Below are positions 34,511 through 45,539 of a DNA stretch of 64,000 bases, piece after piece. Source of the DNA: Gnetum montanum (taxonomy: Eukaryota > Streptophyta > Gnetopsida > Gnetales > Gnetaceae); the NCBI GenBank assembly GCA_015680685.1, contig MNCI01009304.1, positions 62,001 through 126,000 of the forward strand, written 5' to 3'. The translations under genes were made by a program, and so were the position numbers. How positions within the stretch are numbered: position 1 is the stretch's first letter; the number at the start of each line of letters is the position of its first letter. The notes under the pieces are model-generated. The model made no database searches. It was not told where the DNA came from and saw nothing but the letters and a program-made list of their open reading frames with translations.

Positions 34511-36433
34511 AAATTATTGGTCATACACTTGATGGTTATATGTATGGTGGATTAGGGTATGAGGTGTGTTAAAATTATGGATGGCTGGACCATGATTGCA
34601 TCCTTGATCATGATATGATATGGATGGACTTATTTGTCTTCCCATGCTTGTAGATTCATTGGTTGGATTTGGGATTGGATTATTGATGGATGGTGGCCCT
34701 TGGATATGGTTAGAGGATGTTGGTTGAGACAAGGAAGGTGGTGCATTAGATTAGCCTTATGCTTGCTCAGATGATATAGTGGGTTCATGCATAGTCTGCT
34801 TTGGCTTACAACCTTTCCTCCAGAAGGGATGTTTCCTATGTGGTAGTTAAGATCCATTGGTGTCAACATGTCTATGCATATTTGTAGCACAAGTGGCACT
34901 CATTTGTTGATATTGTGGTGCTAAACCTTCCTGAGTTGTTGGCGATGGTGTATAAGGAGGTGGATTATGAGAATATCAAGGGTAGGTTGGATCATAAGAG
35001 GCATGAGGTGGTGATCCTTTGGGGGATGTCATGGATTGATGGTACTCAGGAGAGTGGGAGTGGCGATTGGAAGTAGAGGACGTAGAACTTGTTGGAGAAA
35101 CAAGATGTTGAACATAATATCCTTGTGGTTTTAGTGGATATGGCTAATTTGATGGTGACCTTCCCCACGATTGTGGTTGTTCCCACTATGGTTGATGACC
35201 ATGTTAAGGCTAGTAATGGATCCCCCTAGGATGGTACAATTATTTGTGGGATTGTTTATAATTACCTTATGGGAGACAAAATCTCCTAGGCATGTGATTT
35301 TTCACAAAATTTAGATTTAAGTCACGTGCCCAATGCTCTTGTAGATGCAACAAGACTAGGCAATGGTCCTTCAGATGGTCATATATGTAGATGTCACATC
35401 CATTATCTTTTTCTATGGTTGAGTTTATAGCCTTACTTTTGTCAGCCACTTTTCTCATTTGCAAAGAGTGTTCTTGGTTGTTTCTTGGTTCTATATCCCT
35501 TGTTTATTGTGATCACCTAGCTTATTTTGAATGATGTTCTCCTCAACCATCTCAATGAGAGTTTTAATGTTCTAATATATCCATTTGGACATCCTATTAA
35601 ACTTTTCTTCAAGTTCATCAATGGACCCTTGTATCAAAAAGGTTTATTGTGGAATCACCTTATCAAGAGTAGTTTTGTTCTCCTTACCATAGATCTGGGC
35701 CTCCTTCTGTTGAAGAGTTAGGTCCCATTGATATTTTTCAACATTCTCCCATTTGCATATCTCTCCTTCTTCTTTTTCCATATGCTTGATTAGCTCTAAG
35801 ATCTGATGTTCTTGGAGCTTGAATAATTTCCCTAGCACATACATTCCAAGGTTCTCTCTTATTTCATTACAAAGCCCATCTATGATGTGGAAAAGTTTCC
35901 ATTCCTTAGAGAAACCATGGCCTAGGCATCTATTTAGTAAGGCATTGAAGATAGAAATCAAAATCAATGTGTGGATGATCATGATACTAGATTCCCATGG
36001 ATGCCTTACTTTATAGATGCTATCTTCAATGCCATCATGCGTGAATGATCTAGATTCCTGTGGAGCTCTATCTCTATACCTACATTCTTCTTTGTTAGAA
36101 CTAGACATTGAAGGGGAAGAGGAAGATGAGCAATTGGAAGAATAGCCATGTCTTCTATGGTATTCTTTGGGGTCCTTTGGTTTATCGTTTTTGGGTTTTG
36201 AGGAGGTCCTAGGGCTTGAGGACTTCCCTAATTTAGGACTTACATCATCTTCTTCAAGATTGTCTACCTTAGGTGAAGGTAGTCTTTGAGTGTTGTCAAG
36301 GTGATCATGATCATAAGAAACCCCTACATAAGGTTGTTCACTCCAATTTTCTTCATCATATATTTTGTTAGTTCTTCAATAAAAGTGTTTGCTCTACAAT
36401 GCATTATCATTTTTGTGTAAGAGAGACATTGTT
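34511..36433 (-). pseudogene. Element D gag (internally shortened)
   Basis: The start is near 36433 (MSLLHKNDNAL). A Ser/Lys/Asp-rich part follows, then an open stretch at 35644-36108 with HIIDGLCNEIRENLGMYV matching the C-terminal half of the capsid in B. The segment around the FPRTL block of B and C is missing, so gag has an internal deletion near 35990. The zinc-knuckle-like motif at about 35350-35400 reads CDIYIYDHLKDHC; the second Cys is Tyr. A Tyr/Pro/His-rich tail (34514-34899) ends the gene. Confidence 0.75.
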
Positions 36434-36529
36434 GTTGGCTTATGGAGTGTGTGATTTATTATTAATGTTTTTAAGAGATGGATTGTTAATACCTTTACAA
36501 TGATTGTGTATAATATAACTAATCTAGAT

Positions 36530-36559
36530 AACTAGCACCATCCATGACAATGGTTCCAA
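36530..36559 (-). promoter_or_regulatory. Element D primer-binding site (tRNA-Asp type)
   Basis: The minus strand reads TTGGAACCATTGTCATGGAT immediately after the 5' LTR. It matches the plant tRNA-Asp primer site at most positions, with the differences mostly transitions. Confidence 0.75.
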
Positions 36560-37430
36560 TGATGAGCAATGAGGTACCCTTATGCTTAACCATATGAATT
36601 ACAAGTGTTCACGCACGATCTAGTCGAATTAGGTGGATGGGACTAGTTGTGGTATCTAGATCATTATGCTTTGATTGCAGTTCACTATCTTCTCACTTAG
36701 ACTAGTGGTAGCTTTGTCACATAGGGTTTAGTCCAAAGTGAGGCATATGATGTCATCCAATTCTATGCTACTCTTGATGGTGATAAAAAGGTAAATTGAT
36801 TAAACCAATGGACAATGGAAAGTGAAATCTAACTAGCCTATGTGTGATGGGTATATGTGCTTAATCATCTGTATATATCTTGAAATTTGTGAGACTACTT
36901 CTGGAATTGCTAAGGTATGCCAAACAATACACCACTGGGTTACCAAGTATCTACACTTAAATGCTCGTGATTAAGGTGTACGCATTCCACTTAATAATAG
37001 GAATAGTAAATGGCAATAAATGAAAACATTTAACTAAAGATGGTAAATAATTAACAATTCAAAGCAATAATAATCTAAGTAGATGCTACAATGATGGGAG
37101 TAATCTCGATCTTTATTGCCACTCATGTAATGTGTCCAAGTACATCACACTTGAACAAAGGTGTCATACAATTACAAACATCACACTGTGGGCATGCACT
37201 AGGAATAATCAAACTTTAGGAAAGACTACCAAAAACTAAAAACTAAAACTATCTTCTATTGCTACTCTTCATGTCTCAATTGAGCACCCAAGTATTGTAT
37301 TTATAGACCAACCTAGAGGAGGTAACATCGAATATTTGACATCGCTTCTTGGCTCCAACATCAGATACCCAATGTCAAGGCTCTGACATTAGGTATTCGA
37401 CCTCAGGGCCTGACAAAGGATGACTCATCA
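36560..37430 (-). repeat. Element D 5' LTR (871 bp)
   Basis: It is the partner of 28541-29427, with + strand ends TGATGAGCAATGAGG and GGATGACTCATCA. Long near-exact runs are shared, for example around the TAGTGGTAGCTTTGTCACAT phrase at about 36703 and 28688. Confidence 0.92.
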
Positions 37431-38234
37431 TCCCCTATACATAGCCACTCCCCGTAACCAAATTATAGCTCTCCATGTCTTATTAACACTAGAAACCTAT
37501 GTTTGACATTCATACACCATGGCCCTATGACATATTCTCTAGTAGGCTTATGCTCAAGTTTGCTAAATGCCAAGGAATGTAATAGATCTCATTTAGCAAG
37601 TTAATGCCTCTCTCTCTAAAAAGAAAAAAGAAAGAAATAAAGAAAGAAATAAATTAAAGAGAGAGAGAGAGAGAGAGAGTAAAATGGTCAAAAATGCCTT
37701 GTTGCAAAGTATTAGTTGCTCTTCGCATTATCAAGTAACCAACACTTCATAGCATAAAGATTTCTTTGTTTAGTAAACATGTCATTGCCCTTTCAATAGG
37801 CATGATGTCAACATTTGGAATTCCTTGTCAATCCCCTAATAACCAATATAAGCTTTATCCCATCCTAAGCTCTTAACATCCTATTGTGACCTAATCTCAC
37901 CATCGTGAACACTCCTTAGCATGGTTCGACAACTACAGAATCAAGTGTGGAGGGAAAGCATTGGTGATGTATATATGATAGTGTTTCACATTATTTGTTG
38001 ATGTCTTTCAAGTTAATCCTCAAAACATCAACAAAGAGGAATAAATCAAACATCTTAAGGAAAATTTGCAAATTTTGCAGGATAAGTCTTAATAGCCAAA
38101 TTTGTAATGTAATTAATGGAAATTTAAAAGGTAGAAAACATTTCCTATTTTCCCATCAAAAATCCCATTTGATAGCCCTGTTTTAGCTAAAGTTCTAGAA
38201 ATATTTAATGTATAAAATAAAATCTGTAACATAT
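37431..38234. other. Spacer with (GA)n microsatellite
   Basis: A GA run occupies 37659-37679, preceded by AAGAAATAAAG-type purine repeats from 37621. No gene was seen on either strand. Confidence 0.6.
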
Positions 38235-38460
38235 AAGCTCTAAATGTCATTTAAGCTATCTTATAAGCTATAAAGCTTGTAACTTGTAAATGTCACTTAA
38301 GCCAACTTATAAGCTGTAATAATCATTTAAGCTAGCTTATAAGCTATAAATGTCAGTTAAGTTAGCTTATAAGCTATAAACATTATTTAAGCTAGTTTAT
38401 AAGTTGTAAATGTCACTTAAGCTAGCTTATAAGCTATAAATCCTATTTAAGCTAGCTTAT
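38235..38460. repeat. 30-bp minisatellite with palindromic core, seven copies
   Basis: Full units are at 38235-38264, 38281-38310, 38311-38340, 38341-38370, 38371-38400, 38401-38430 and 38431-38460, with a 16-bp partial unit at 38265-38280. The consensus is AAGCTATAAATGTCATTTAA followed by GCTAGCTTAT. The junction of two units creates AGCTTATAAGCT, a perfect 12-bp palindrome, and AAGCTAGCTT is a 10-bp palindrome overlapping it. Related AAGCTAGC and TTAGCTTATAGG strings continue to about 38550. Confidence 0.93.
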
Positions 38461-39285
38461 AAGTTGGAATTTTGTGTAGTAAAAACATTACAAAAGCTAG
38501 CATTTTTAGCATAAAAGCCAAATACATTAGCTTATAGGTTACATAGTTATGTTATGAACAACTTGTAATGCTCATATGAGTGTATGAAGTTGTAATTGAT
38601 TCAGATCACAACATATTTAAGCTAGATTTATAGCTAATTTTAAAATTTTTTTGGGTAGATAAAACTTCCTAGAATAGAAATAGCAAAGCAGAGTTGCAGA
38701 TTTCATATCCTTTCAACACCACTTTTAGTGTAGATTTTTTTTTGTAGTTTAAGAGAAACAACATTTATTCCATGGATGGATCAGGAGACTAGTGTAGATT
38801 AAGTGTGACACATAGCCTACCATTTGCACTATATTTCAAAAATACTTTGTATTCTCTAATCTTTGTATTAATAATTTTTATCATTTCTCATAATTAATAC
38901 AAAGTTTGCAACTTTTGTTTTACCTATATTTATGCTTCTTTACTATGTTCTTATAATTTATTTTGAAGTCTCGCACGTTGCAATTTTTTATTTATCTATT
39001 TTCATTAAATATGCTTATTACATATTTTTAAGTCCCTAAGTGATTTATTGAATCATTTAGGGTGCTTAAAATCCCTTTTTGAGGCATGTGGGATTTAGAG
39101 TCAAACCATTTCATTGTGAGAATTTTGGTTTTTTAGCACCAAATTTTTTAGGTATTATAGGTTGAACAATAAAAAAGGTTAAGGTAGCTCATGAACAAGG
39201 TTTTGTAGGATACATAAATGATAACAAAATGGAAATAATTACAAATAGGTAGCATTTAAATATTATTTAAAAAATGCATCAATTC
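38461..39285. other. AT-rich spacer before the LINE
   Basis: Scattered copies of the TAAGCTAG word reach 38630. The rest is AT-rich. Some of 39060-39285 could be the upstream part of the LINE, but I cannot read a domain there. Confidence 0.4.
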
Positions 39286-40144
39286 TTTATGATGTGGATT
39301 TCTTAACATTTATGGAGGAATTGCAAATAAAGTTATTTCCTTGAATAATATTATCTTCTTTGATAGCTTTGATATTTTTATTTTGTTGAATGTTGGGAAG
39401 ATGTTGGTTCTATAGAATTTTTAGAACCTAAATTTATTAAATATGTTATAAGAATACAAGAGTAGAAGAAAGAGGCAAAACTTCTCATGACATTAGATTA
39501 TTAGTAAGAAAATCTCTTGAAAATTGTGTGCTTTTAGAAAAATTGATGATAATAAATAATATATTTAGCTAAAAATAGTATGTCAACATAGTTGTACTTT
39601 CCTTGTTGTATGCTATTTTTCTTCTACAGATACTATATTATATGATTGTATAGAGCTCTCTTGTGGTCATCCTTTTTAGTTCGTAGGTAGAGAAATTGTA
39701 GAATTTATAGTAAAAGGCTTAATATTTATTTATGAAGATTTTAATTCAAACATAGGTTAAAAAAACAAAAATTATTTAGTAGCAACAATTATTATAATGG
39801 ATAAAATTTTTTGTTTCAATTTGTAATGGCCTTGCTAGATTTCCTCAATCTTCATCATTTACTTTCATAGGGCCTCAAGATAACTCTTGCACTAATTTGC
39901 TTTTCTAGTCTTATAAAGATATTTATTTTATTAAGGAGCTAAAGGTTGAGAAGATTTAGTAGAGTCTTGTCATCATCATGTTGAGTTTTTGTTGCAAATT
40001 TCAATTATTTCTCAAACAATAAAAAATAAGAATAGAAAATAATTTCAATACAAACTCACTTTGGAAGTCAAAGAAAAATATATGAATACAAAAAATAATA
40101 AATAGACTCTTGAAAGATAACATAAGAAGCTTGAACAAATTTTT
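39286..40144 (+). pseudogene. LINE part 1: endonuclease region
   Basis: Frame fragments on the plus strand follow the order of an L1-like endonuclease. DFLNIYGGIANK (about 39295) stands for the N-terminal WNIRGL strand. YEDFNSNIG (about 39735-39760) stands for GDFN. CHHHVEFLLQISI (about 39965-40010) stands for the SDHxPV end. The linker to RT then begins. Stops and frameshifts are abundant. The enzyme would nick target DNA for target-primed reverse transcription. The frame is interrupted at 40145 by element B. Confidence 0.6.
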
Positions 40145-41010
40145 TGATGAATCATGGATTGGCTATGTCAATTGGACCTCATTGGCTGGGCCCCATCAAC
40201 TTGGCCTCATCGACTAGGATCCTTTGACCCATGATTTGATGCATTGACATCGCCCCACTAACATAGTGTCAGTTTTTGCCTATAAATGCATGCTCTCTTG
40301 TCGTGTTTAGGCAATAGGTCTTGTCACAAAGTAGCAAAGCTCTTGTAGTTTCTTTTCTTCAAAGTTAGAATATTTTCCAAGTGCCTATAGTAGGAGTCAT
40401 TGGGTGTATAGATCTTTATTCGAGCACTATTGTACTTGAGCACGATAGTTCATGTAGCAATAAAGACGAGCTTTTTTCATAAACCTTTTAAAATTTTAGC
40501 TAGATTAAATGTTTTATTCTTACATTTAATTTTTTATGCAATTTTATTTAATTCTTTAAAGTAATTAAGCAAAATTATGCTAGATAGGTCAAATAGCAAT
40601 TAAGTAAGCACATAAGTATGATCACTTTGAGCATGCACATGATGCTTGGTAATCTTAGCAATACTTAACATTTGGTAATCCAATAGTGTTATGTGTTTAT
40701 GATGTGTATGGAAAATGGGACTAGATACTTATTGTAAGATTAATTAGAGATTAATTAATTAGGTATATTAAATTAACCATTAAATTATTTCATTCCTTTA
40801 CTTTAAGCACCAAGACTATAAAACATAAAATAATAAAAATCACATGCCTCAATTTTTTCTTAACCATACCCTTGTACATCACAAGTGTAATTGAGAAGAC
40901 AAAGAATGACTATTAGGACAAGTTCACTTCCTAGAGGCTAGTGTACTAGAAGACAAGGAGTCCATAGAATTTGATTGGATCATGTGTGAATGCTTAGTGA
41001 TTCGTATGGT
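40145..41010 (+). repeat. Element B 5' LTR (3' tip deleted)
   Basis: It starts TGATGAATCATGG and has CATCAACTTGGCCTCATCGA-type U3 words and a TATA box GCCTATAAATGC at about 40279-40290. The sequence passes from GATTCGTATGGT directly into the primer site, so the usual GAGCATAGGGGTACCTCATC end is missing. It is paired with 51064-51918. Confidence 0.9.
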
Positions 41011-41031
41011 TAGCACCATTGTCGGGGACTC
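41010..41031 (+). promoter_or_regulatory. Element B primer-binding site (tRNA-Asp)
   Basis: TTAGCACCATTGTCGGGGACT agrees with the plant tRNA-Asp site TGGCGCCGTTGCCGGGGA at most positions. It is the best preserved of the four Athila-like primer sites in the window and anchors the lineage call. Confidence 0.85.
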
Positions 41032-41169
41032 TTTTTGTTTGAAACATGCACTATCTAAGCTTAGTGAAAATTATTAACATCATTGGATGAACCCTAAGGT
41101 CAAAATCATTTTCAAAATAAATATGATAAATTAAGCACATTCATATCTTATTTCTTCTTCTTCTTATGA

Positions 41170-41330
41170 ATGCAAGCATGATGGTACTAAATTTCTAAAT
41201 TTCTTCTTCTTGCAAGCATGATGGTACTAAATCATTTCTTCTTCTTCTTCATAAGAATGCTTGTAAGAAATTTAGTACCATAATGCTTGTTAAAAAATGT
41301 CTTCTTCTTACAAGCATGATGGTACTAAAT
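41170..41330. repeat. Direct and inverted copies of the gag start region in the element B leader
   Basis: CAAGCATGATGGTACTAAAT occurs at 41173, 41213 and 41311. An inverted copy, ATTTAGTACCATAATGCTTG, lies at 41270-41289. Each direct copy follows a CTTCTTCTT run, the same bases that encode the first residues of gag at 41297. The start of gag has been copied locally several times, once in inverse orientation. Confidence 0.85.
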
Positions 41331-43130
41331 TTCTAGTGCCTCAAGAATGCAAGGTGGTATATAGTCATCCAGATGAGTATGTGCTTGACTTCACCTTCAT
41401 CCTACATTAAGATGAACAACTATGATGACAAGATATGAAGGGCAACATCATAGTGCCTCTCTATCGATCTATGCTTGGGATGCTACTCTAAACTCTTAGG
41501 AGGTTGGGAATCCATTATCTTTAACAAGAGTATGTTGTGCATGAGTATGACTACTAGGACTACCATCCCACTAGAACACAACATAGGAGAGATCAACACT
41601 AGGAGAAGCACCATGAGGCTATGAAGGGAAAACGGTTTACCAATCCTTTATTCCTAATCAACCAAAATGACAATGAGGATCCTCCCTCTAGGGGTTCTTA
41701 ACATAAAGATTCTTCACCCTTGTTACTAATGATGGGGATGTAACCTTGAATCTACAGTCCACTATCAATAATTTAGGTTCAAGTATAAATGGAAGTCAAT
41801 GTAGGGGTTTAGACAAGCATCAAGATGATAATAAAATTGATAAGGATGATTTTGACAAGCATAGAGAAGGTGGTAGACACCATGGTGGTGGTATTTCTTC
41901 TCCCTCTTTGCCTTCTTCATCTACATCTTCTTCTTCCTCTTTTGTCAAACATTGTAGAAAAAACACTCATGATGAAGGTGAACAGTGGGATAATAATGAT
42001 GATGGCCAGGCCCATTTTGAATGAAGGGGTAGTAGAGGACATCATCAGTGTCATCAAAATTATGATGATGATGAGCCTCTATTGGCAACTCAAAGTATGC
42101 TAAACATCACAGAGGCAGTAAAACTTTGAACCAGTTATGTGAAAGATAGTTGGATCAAGTGTCCTGACATGAACAATATCCCTAGATATGAGGGGAGCTA
42201 TAACTCTAATATGCAAACACATCTTAAATATTTTATTGATGCTTGTGCCTTACAAAATATAGAAAATTATTGGAAAAAATTAAAGCTATTTCCTAGGACA
42301 CTCATCAAGGAAGATGAAAGCTTATATTGATCCTTGGAGTTGAAATCAATTCACAGGTGGAGTACAATGTTAGAGCTATTTAATGATAAATATTAGATGT
42401 ACTCTAGAGTGTCTAATCTAAGAAAGTAGATCTATGGATGGAAGTAAAGATCACATGAACCCTTGGATGTTGCCATGGCTAGATACTATTCTCTCATACA
42501 TCGATGCCTTGACCATAGTTATTCTCAGAGGAAACAACTTTGCCATATCATAGACAAACTCAAATTAGAAATGAGAAGAACTCTTGGGATCTATGCCTAA
42601 GGAAGACTATCAGAGCTAAGAACCCATTAAATCAAAAGGCTAATATAGTAGATAGAAAAAAATAAAGAGAGTTAAGGAAACAAGAAAGTGTAGAAGAATA
42701 TAATCCTAATCCTTTCATTAGAAATAGGGAAGTTTGATTTTGTCATAGTGAGGAGGAGTCACCACTTGATGAGGTGATGAATAGAAAGACCTTGCTGATC
42801 CAAAAATCTATGTCTAAAATTTCAGCCAAGGTAGATAAAATGTAAGATTCATTGGATAAAAAATTTCAAACTACTTTAAAAATTGCAAAAGAATTAAGAG
42901 AGTACAGTAGTGATCATGATCACAAGAGGCAAAGAGAATTTGAATGTGTCTACCAAAGGTGTAAGGGAAATGTTTGTGCAATAGAAGAAGTTGTGGAGAT
43001 AGAATCATATTATGATGGTAGGTGTGACATCTGACAATATAAACATCCTAATGGATGTTGCCCTATTGTGTCACACTTGAAAGAATCTAGGATGTATGTG
43101 CTAAATCTTAGACTGGTAAGAAGGTAAGCA
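41297..43130 (+). pseudogene. Element B gag
   Basis: The ATG at 41297 gives MSSSYKHDGTKFLVPQE, matching gag of A. 41746-42024 is the Asp/His/Ser-rich part (HREGGRHHGGG, then poly-Ser). 42139-42330 opens the capsid: DACALQNIENYWKKLKLFPR is a clear retrotransposon gag block. The zinc-knuckle-like motif at 43023-43061 reads CDI, a stop in the second Cys position, QYKHPNGCC, followed by the conserved PIVSHL. Stops are mainly TAG/TGA/TAA in Gln, Trp and Arg positions. Confidence 0.85.
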
Positions 43131-43199
43131 CCTAGAAGATTACTTTATCCATAAGGTAATTCAAGGTAGTTCCACCAACAACAACAAGCTTATTACCTA

Positions 43200-44225
43200 A
43201 GTGGAGATCCATCAAAATTGTATGAGTAGTACTAGCAGTGGTAACATCCATAGTTATGGGGGATTCCACCACCAAGGCAACAGTACCCTTATAGGCAACC
43301 AAATCCATATGGGTACTATGTTCAACAATCAATGTCTCTGCATGATTCTTCTAGTCACACTTCTTTTCAACATCATTACTACCTTCCAAAGTATCATAGA
43401 ACTCATTCTCCATCTACTAGAGGAGAAACCCCATATCCCTATCAACCTCCTCATCCTTTAGCAGATGCTCCTCCATCCTCAACCCAATTATCTCCTACTC
43501 ATAGGGCAAAATTCCACCACAATTATAGCAATGTGACACTACAAGGGCTATTAACTTATAGCTAGCTTTCTAGCCAAGTGGTTCGAAATACAGATATTGA
43601 AAATGACCACTTTTCCAATCTAATAGTCCTTCAAATTTCTCACAGACTAATATGGTTAGCTGCCCTATCTCTCCATCATCCTCTGCATCAAATCCTTTTG
43701 AGTGCCCTTCAAACCGAATGCCTCCTAAGATTTGCACTATCATGTTAACCAATGTTTTATCTAATTGGATCAAGGCTGGCAACCTTTATAGGAAAATATC
43801 TAACCGTGGAAGTCCTTTCATCTACTTGCAGATCAAGAACATGAGCCATGCAATGCTCTTCTTAGTTCAAGTCTCAATGTGAATCAAATTTCCCATGACA
43901 TGTACAGAGCCTAAAACCTGTTGCCTTTCAATAAGAGCAATATCTATCTAGAATTGGCAGACTAGTCCATCACTATTCCTTTCAGATTGGTGGAAGGTAT
44001 TATGATCACTATTTATGGGTGGTTCTATCCTACCAATTTTTTGGTGATCAAGGTTGACAACTTCAAGGGAGACTTTTTAATAATTATGGGAAGGGCATGG
44101 TTGAGCACTGTTGATGTGCAAATGAGCATTAGAGTTCTCTCCTTTAAAATTTTCAAGGAAAATGAACTTGGAAAGATTAAGAAGAAGAGAGTTCCATGCA
44201 TTTCGTATAGTGATAATGGGTGAAA
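43200..44225 (+). pseudogene. Element B gag tail and aspartic protease
   Basis: 43200-43560 encodes the Tyr/Pro/Gln/His-rich gag tail. The protease follows: the active-site region at about 43840-43885 is badly decayed (SHAMLFLVQVSM where A has CKALLDSSFGVN). 43987-44223 keeps DFLIIMGRAWLSTVDVQ, the second signature, and ENELGKIKKKRVPCI. It is separated from RT by about 550 bp of broken linker. Confidence 0.75.
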
Positions 44226-44799
44226 TTGTGTGTAGAAACTCTAGTCTGATAAGAGAACATCTATCAAAGCATGTAACCAATGTGTAGATGAATTTAAAGT
44301 TTAAAGATGCTTGTATGCAATAGCCACAAAATAGGAGGACACCCAATGGCTAACAACTAATCTTGAAAGTAGCATACTTTGCATGGAACCTGCTAAGAGC
44401 TTGACATATACCTATGTTGAAGGCATGGATAAACTAGAGTAAGTTCATCACCAACTCTTTGATAATGTAAATGATGATACCTATTAGGGAGAGTTGGAAA
44501 TCCTTGAAAATTTTAAACAAGAGTCCTAAGAGTTGAATACTCTACCCACTGACATGGAGTATGCATTTTTGAAAAATGGCAAGCTAGTAATAATCAAATG
44601 CTAATCTTGCTCCTAAATAGAAATAGATGTTGTTGAGGATGGTTAATAAATGGCCAACAACATTTTCTTGGTCATATCCTAGACTGACAAGGATTGATTG
44701 TAGGATATGCTAGCATTGTATCTGCATTGATCCAACCATGAAGCCAAAGAGGTAGCTGCAATGGCTGTTGAATCCCAAATTGAAGTAGATCATCAAAGA

Positions 44800-45155
44800 G
44801 GAAATTGAACAACTCCTCAAGGTAGGGTTTATCTATCCCATTACAGATAGTGAGTGGGTTAGCCCACTCATAATTGTGCCAAATAAATGTGGCAAGTGGT
44901 GGGTTTGCATTGATTTCTAGCTATTAAACATGGCAACATTCAAAGATTACTTTCCATTTCTATTTTTGGATCAAGTATTAGACACTATATTTGGGCATTT
45001 CTATTATAGTTTTCTAGATGGTTATAATGATTATAACCAAATCTAGATTTCATTAGAGGATTAGGCCAAAAAAACATTCACAAGTCCCTAGGGGACTTTT
45101 GCATATCAGAAGATGTATTTTGGTTTGTAAAATGCTCCTACAATATTTCAATGCT
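44800..45155 (+). pseudogene. Element B reverse transcriptase, truncated before the active site
   Basis: The plus strand reads GFIYPITDSEWVSPLIIVP, CIDF, then the FLDGYNDYNQI counterpart of the Athila FLDGYSGYNQI block, and NAPTIFQCLVL. There the frame jumps at about 45155 straight into the late RNase H. Relative to element C about 680 bp are gone, including the FMDD active site, the thumb and the first half of RNase H. The RT can never have worked after that loss. Confidence 0.85.
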
Positions 45156-45400
45156 TGGTCTTGAGCAATATTATGTGCTTGGATATAAAGTGTTTATGCA
45201 CACTAACCATAGTGCCATTCTCTTCCTCATGAACAAGCCAATGGTAAGTCCCTGTATCATACGATGGTTTGTGATCTTGAAGGAGTTTGATCATACAATG
45301 GTAGATCGAAAGGGGACTAAGAATGTGGTCCCGCATCACCTATCTCGATTACGATGAGATAACAAAGAGGAGGATAGCTCAATCTCTAACCAATATTTTT
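45156..45400 (+). pseudogene. Element B RNase H, C-terminal half
   Basis: EQYYVLGYKVFMHTNHSAILF and MVDRKGTKNVVPHHLSRLR are the late RNase H blocks, in one open frame at 45151-45357. The upstream half was lost with the RT deletion. The Asp of the usual TDHxA block reads Asn (HTNHSA). Confidence 0.8.
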
Positions 45401-45539
45401 ATGAACTCATCTTTACAAGTACAATAAATGAATAAGTTCCCAATGAACCAGAATGGTATGATGACATCCTCACTTATCTTCTTACTCAATAGATGCCATA
45501 AGAGTTTGACTGTAGGAAGAAACAACAACATCTTCATCA

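Larger units (their letters stand above)
28541..37430 (-). mobile_element. Element D: Athila-like retrotransposon without pol (8.9 kb)
   Basis: LTRs at 28541-29427 and 36560-37430 flank, in minus-strand order, a tRNA-Asp-type primer site, gag, an A-rich linker and the third ORF. No protease, RT, RNase H or integrase is found between gag (ending about 34510) and the linker, while A and B have about 3.5 kb of pol there. The flanking bases CCCCC (28536-28540) and TCCCC (37431-37435) fit a decayed 5-bp target duplication. It must have depended on enzymes from relatives, or it lost pol after insertion. Confidence 0.88.

Noticed and set aside
41825-42103. 92-codon frame rich in Met/Ile/Leu
   Set aside because: It is the +1 shadow of the Asp/His/Ser-rich gag segment read at 41746-42024.
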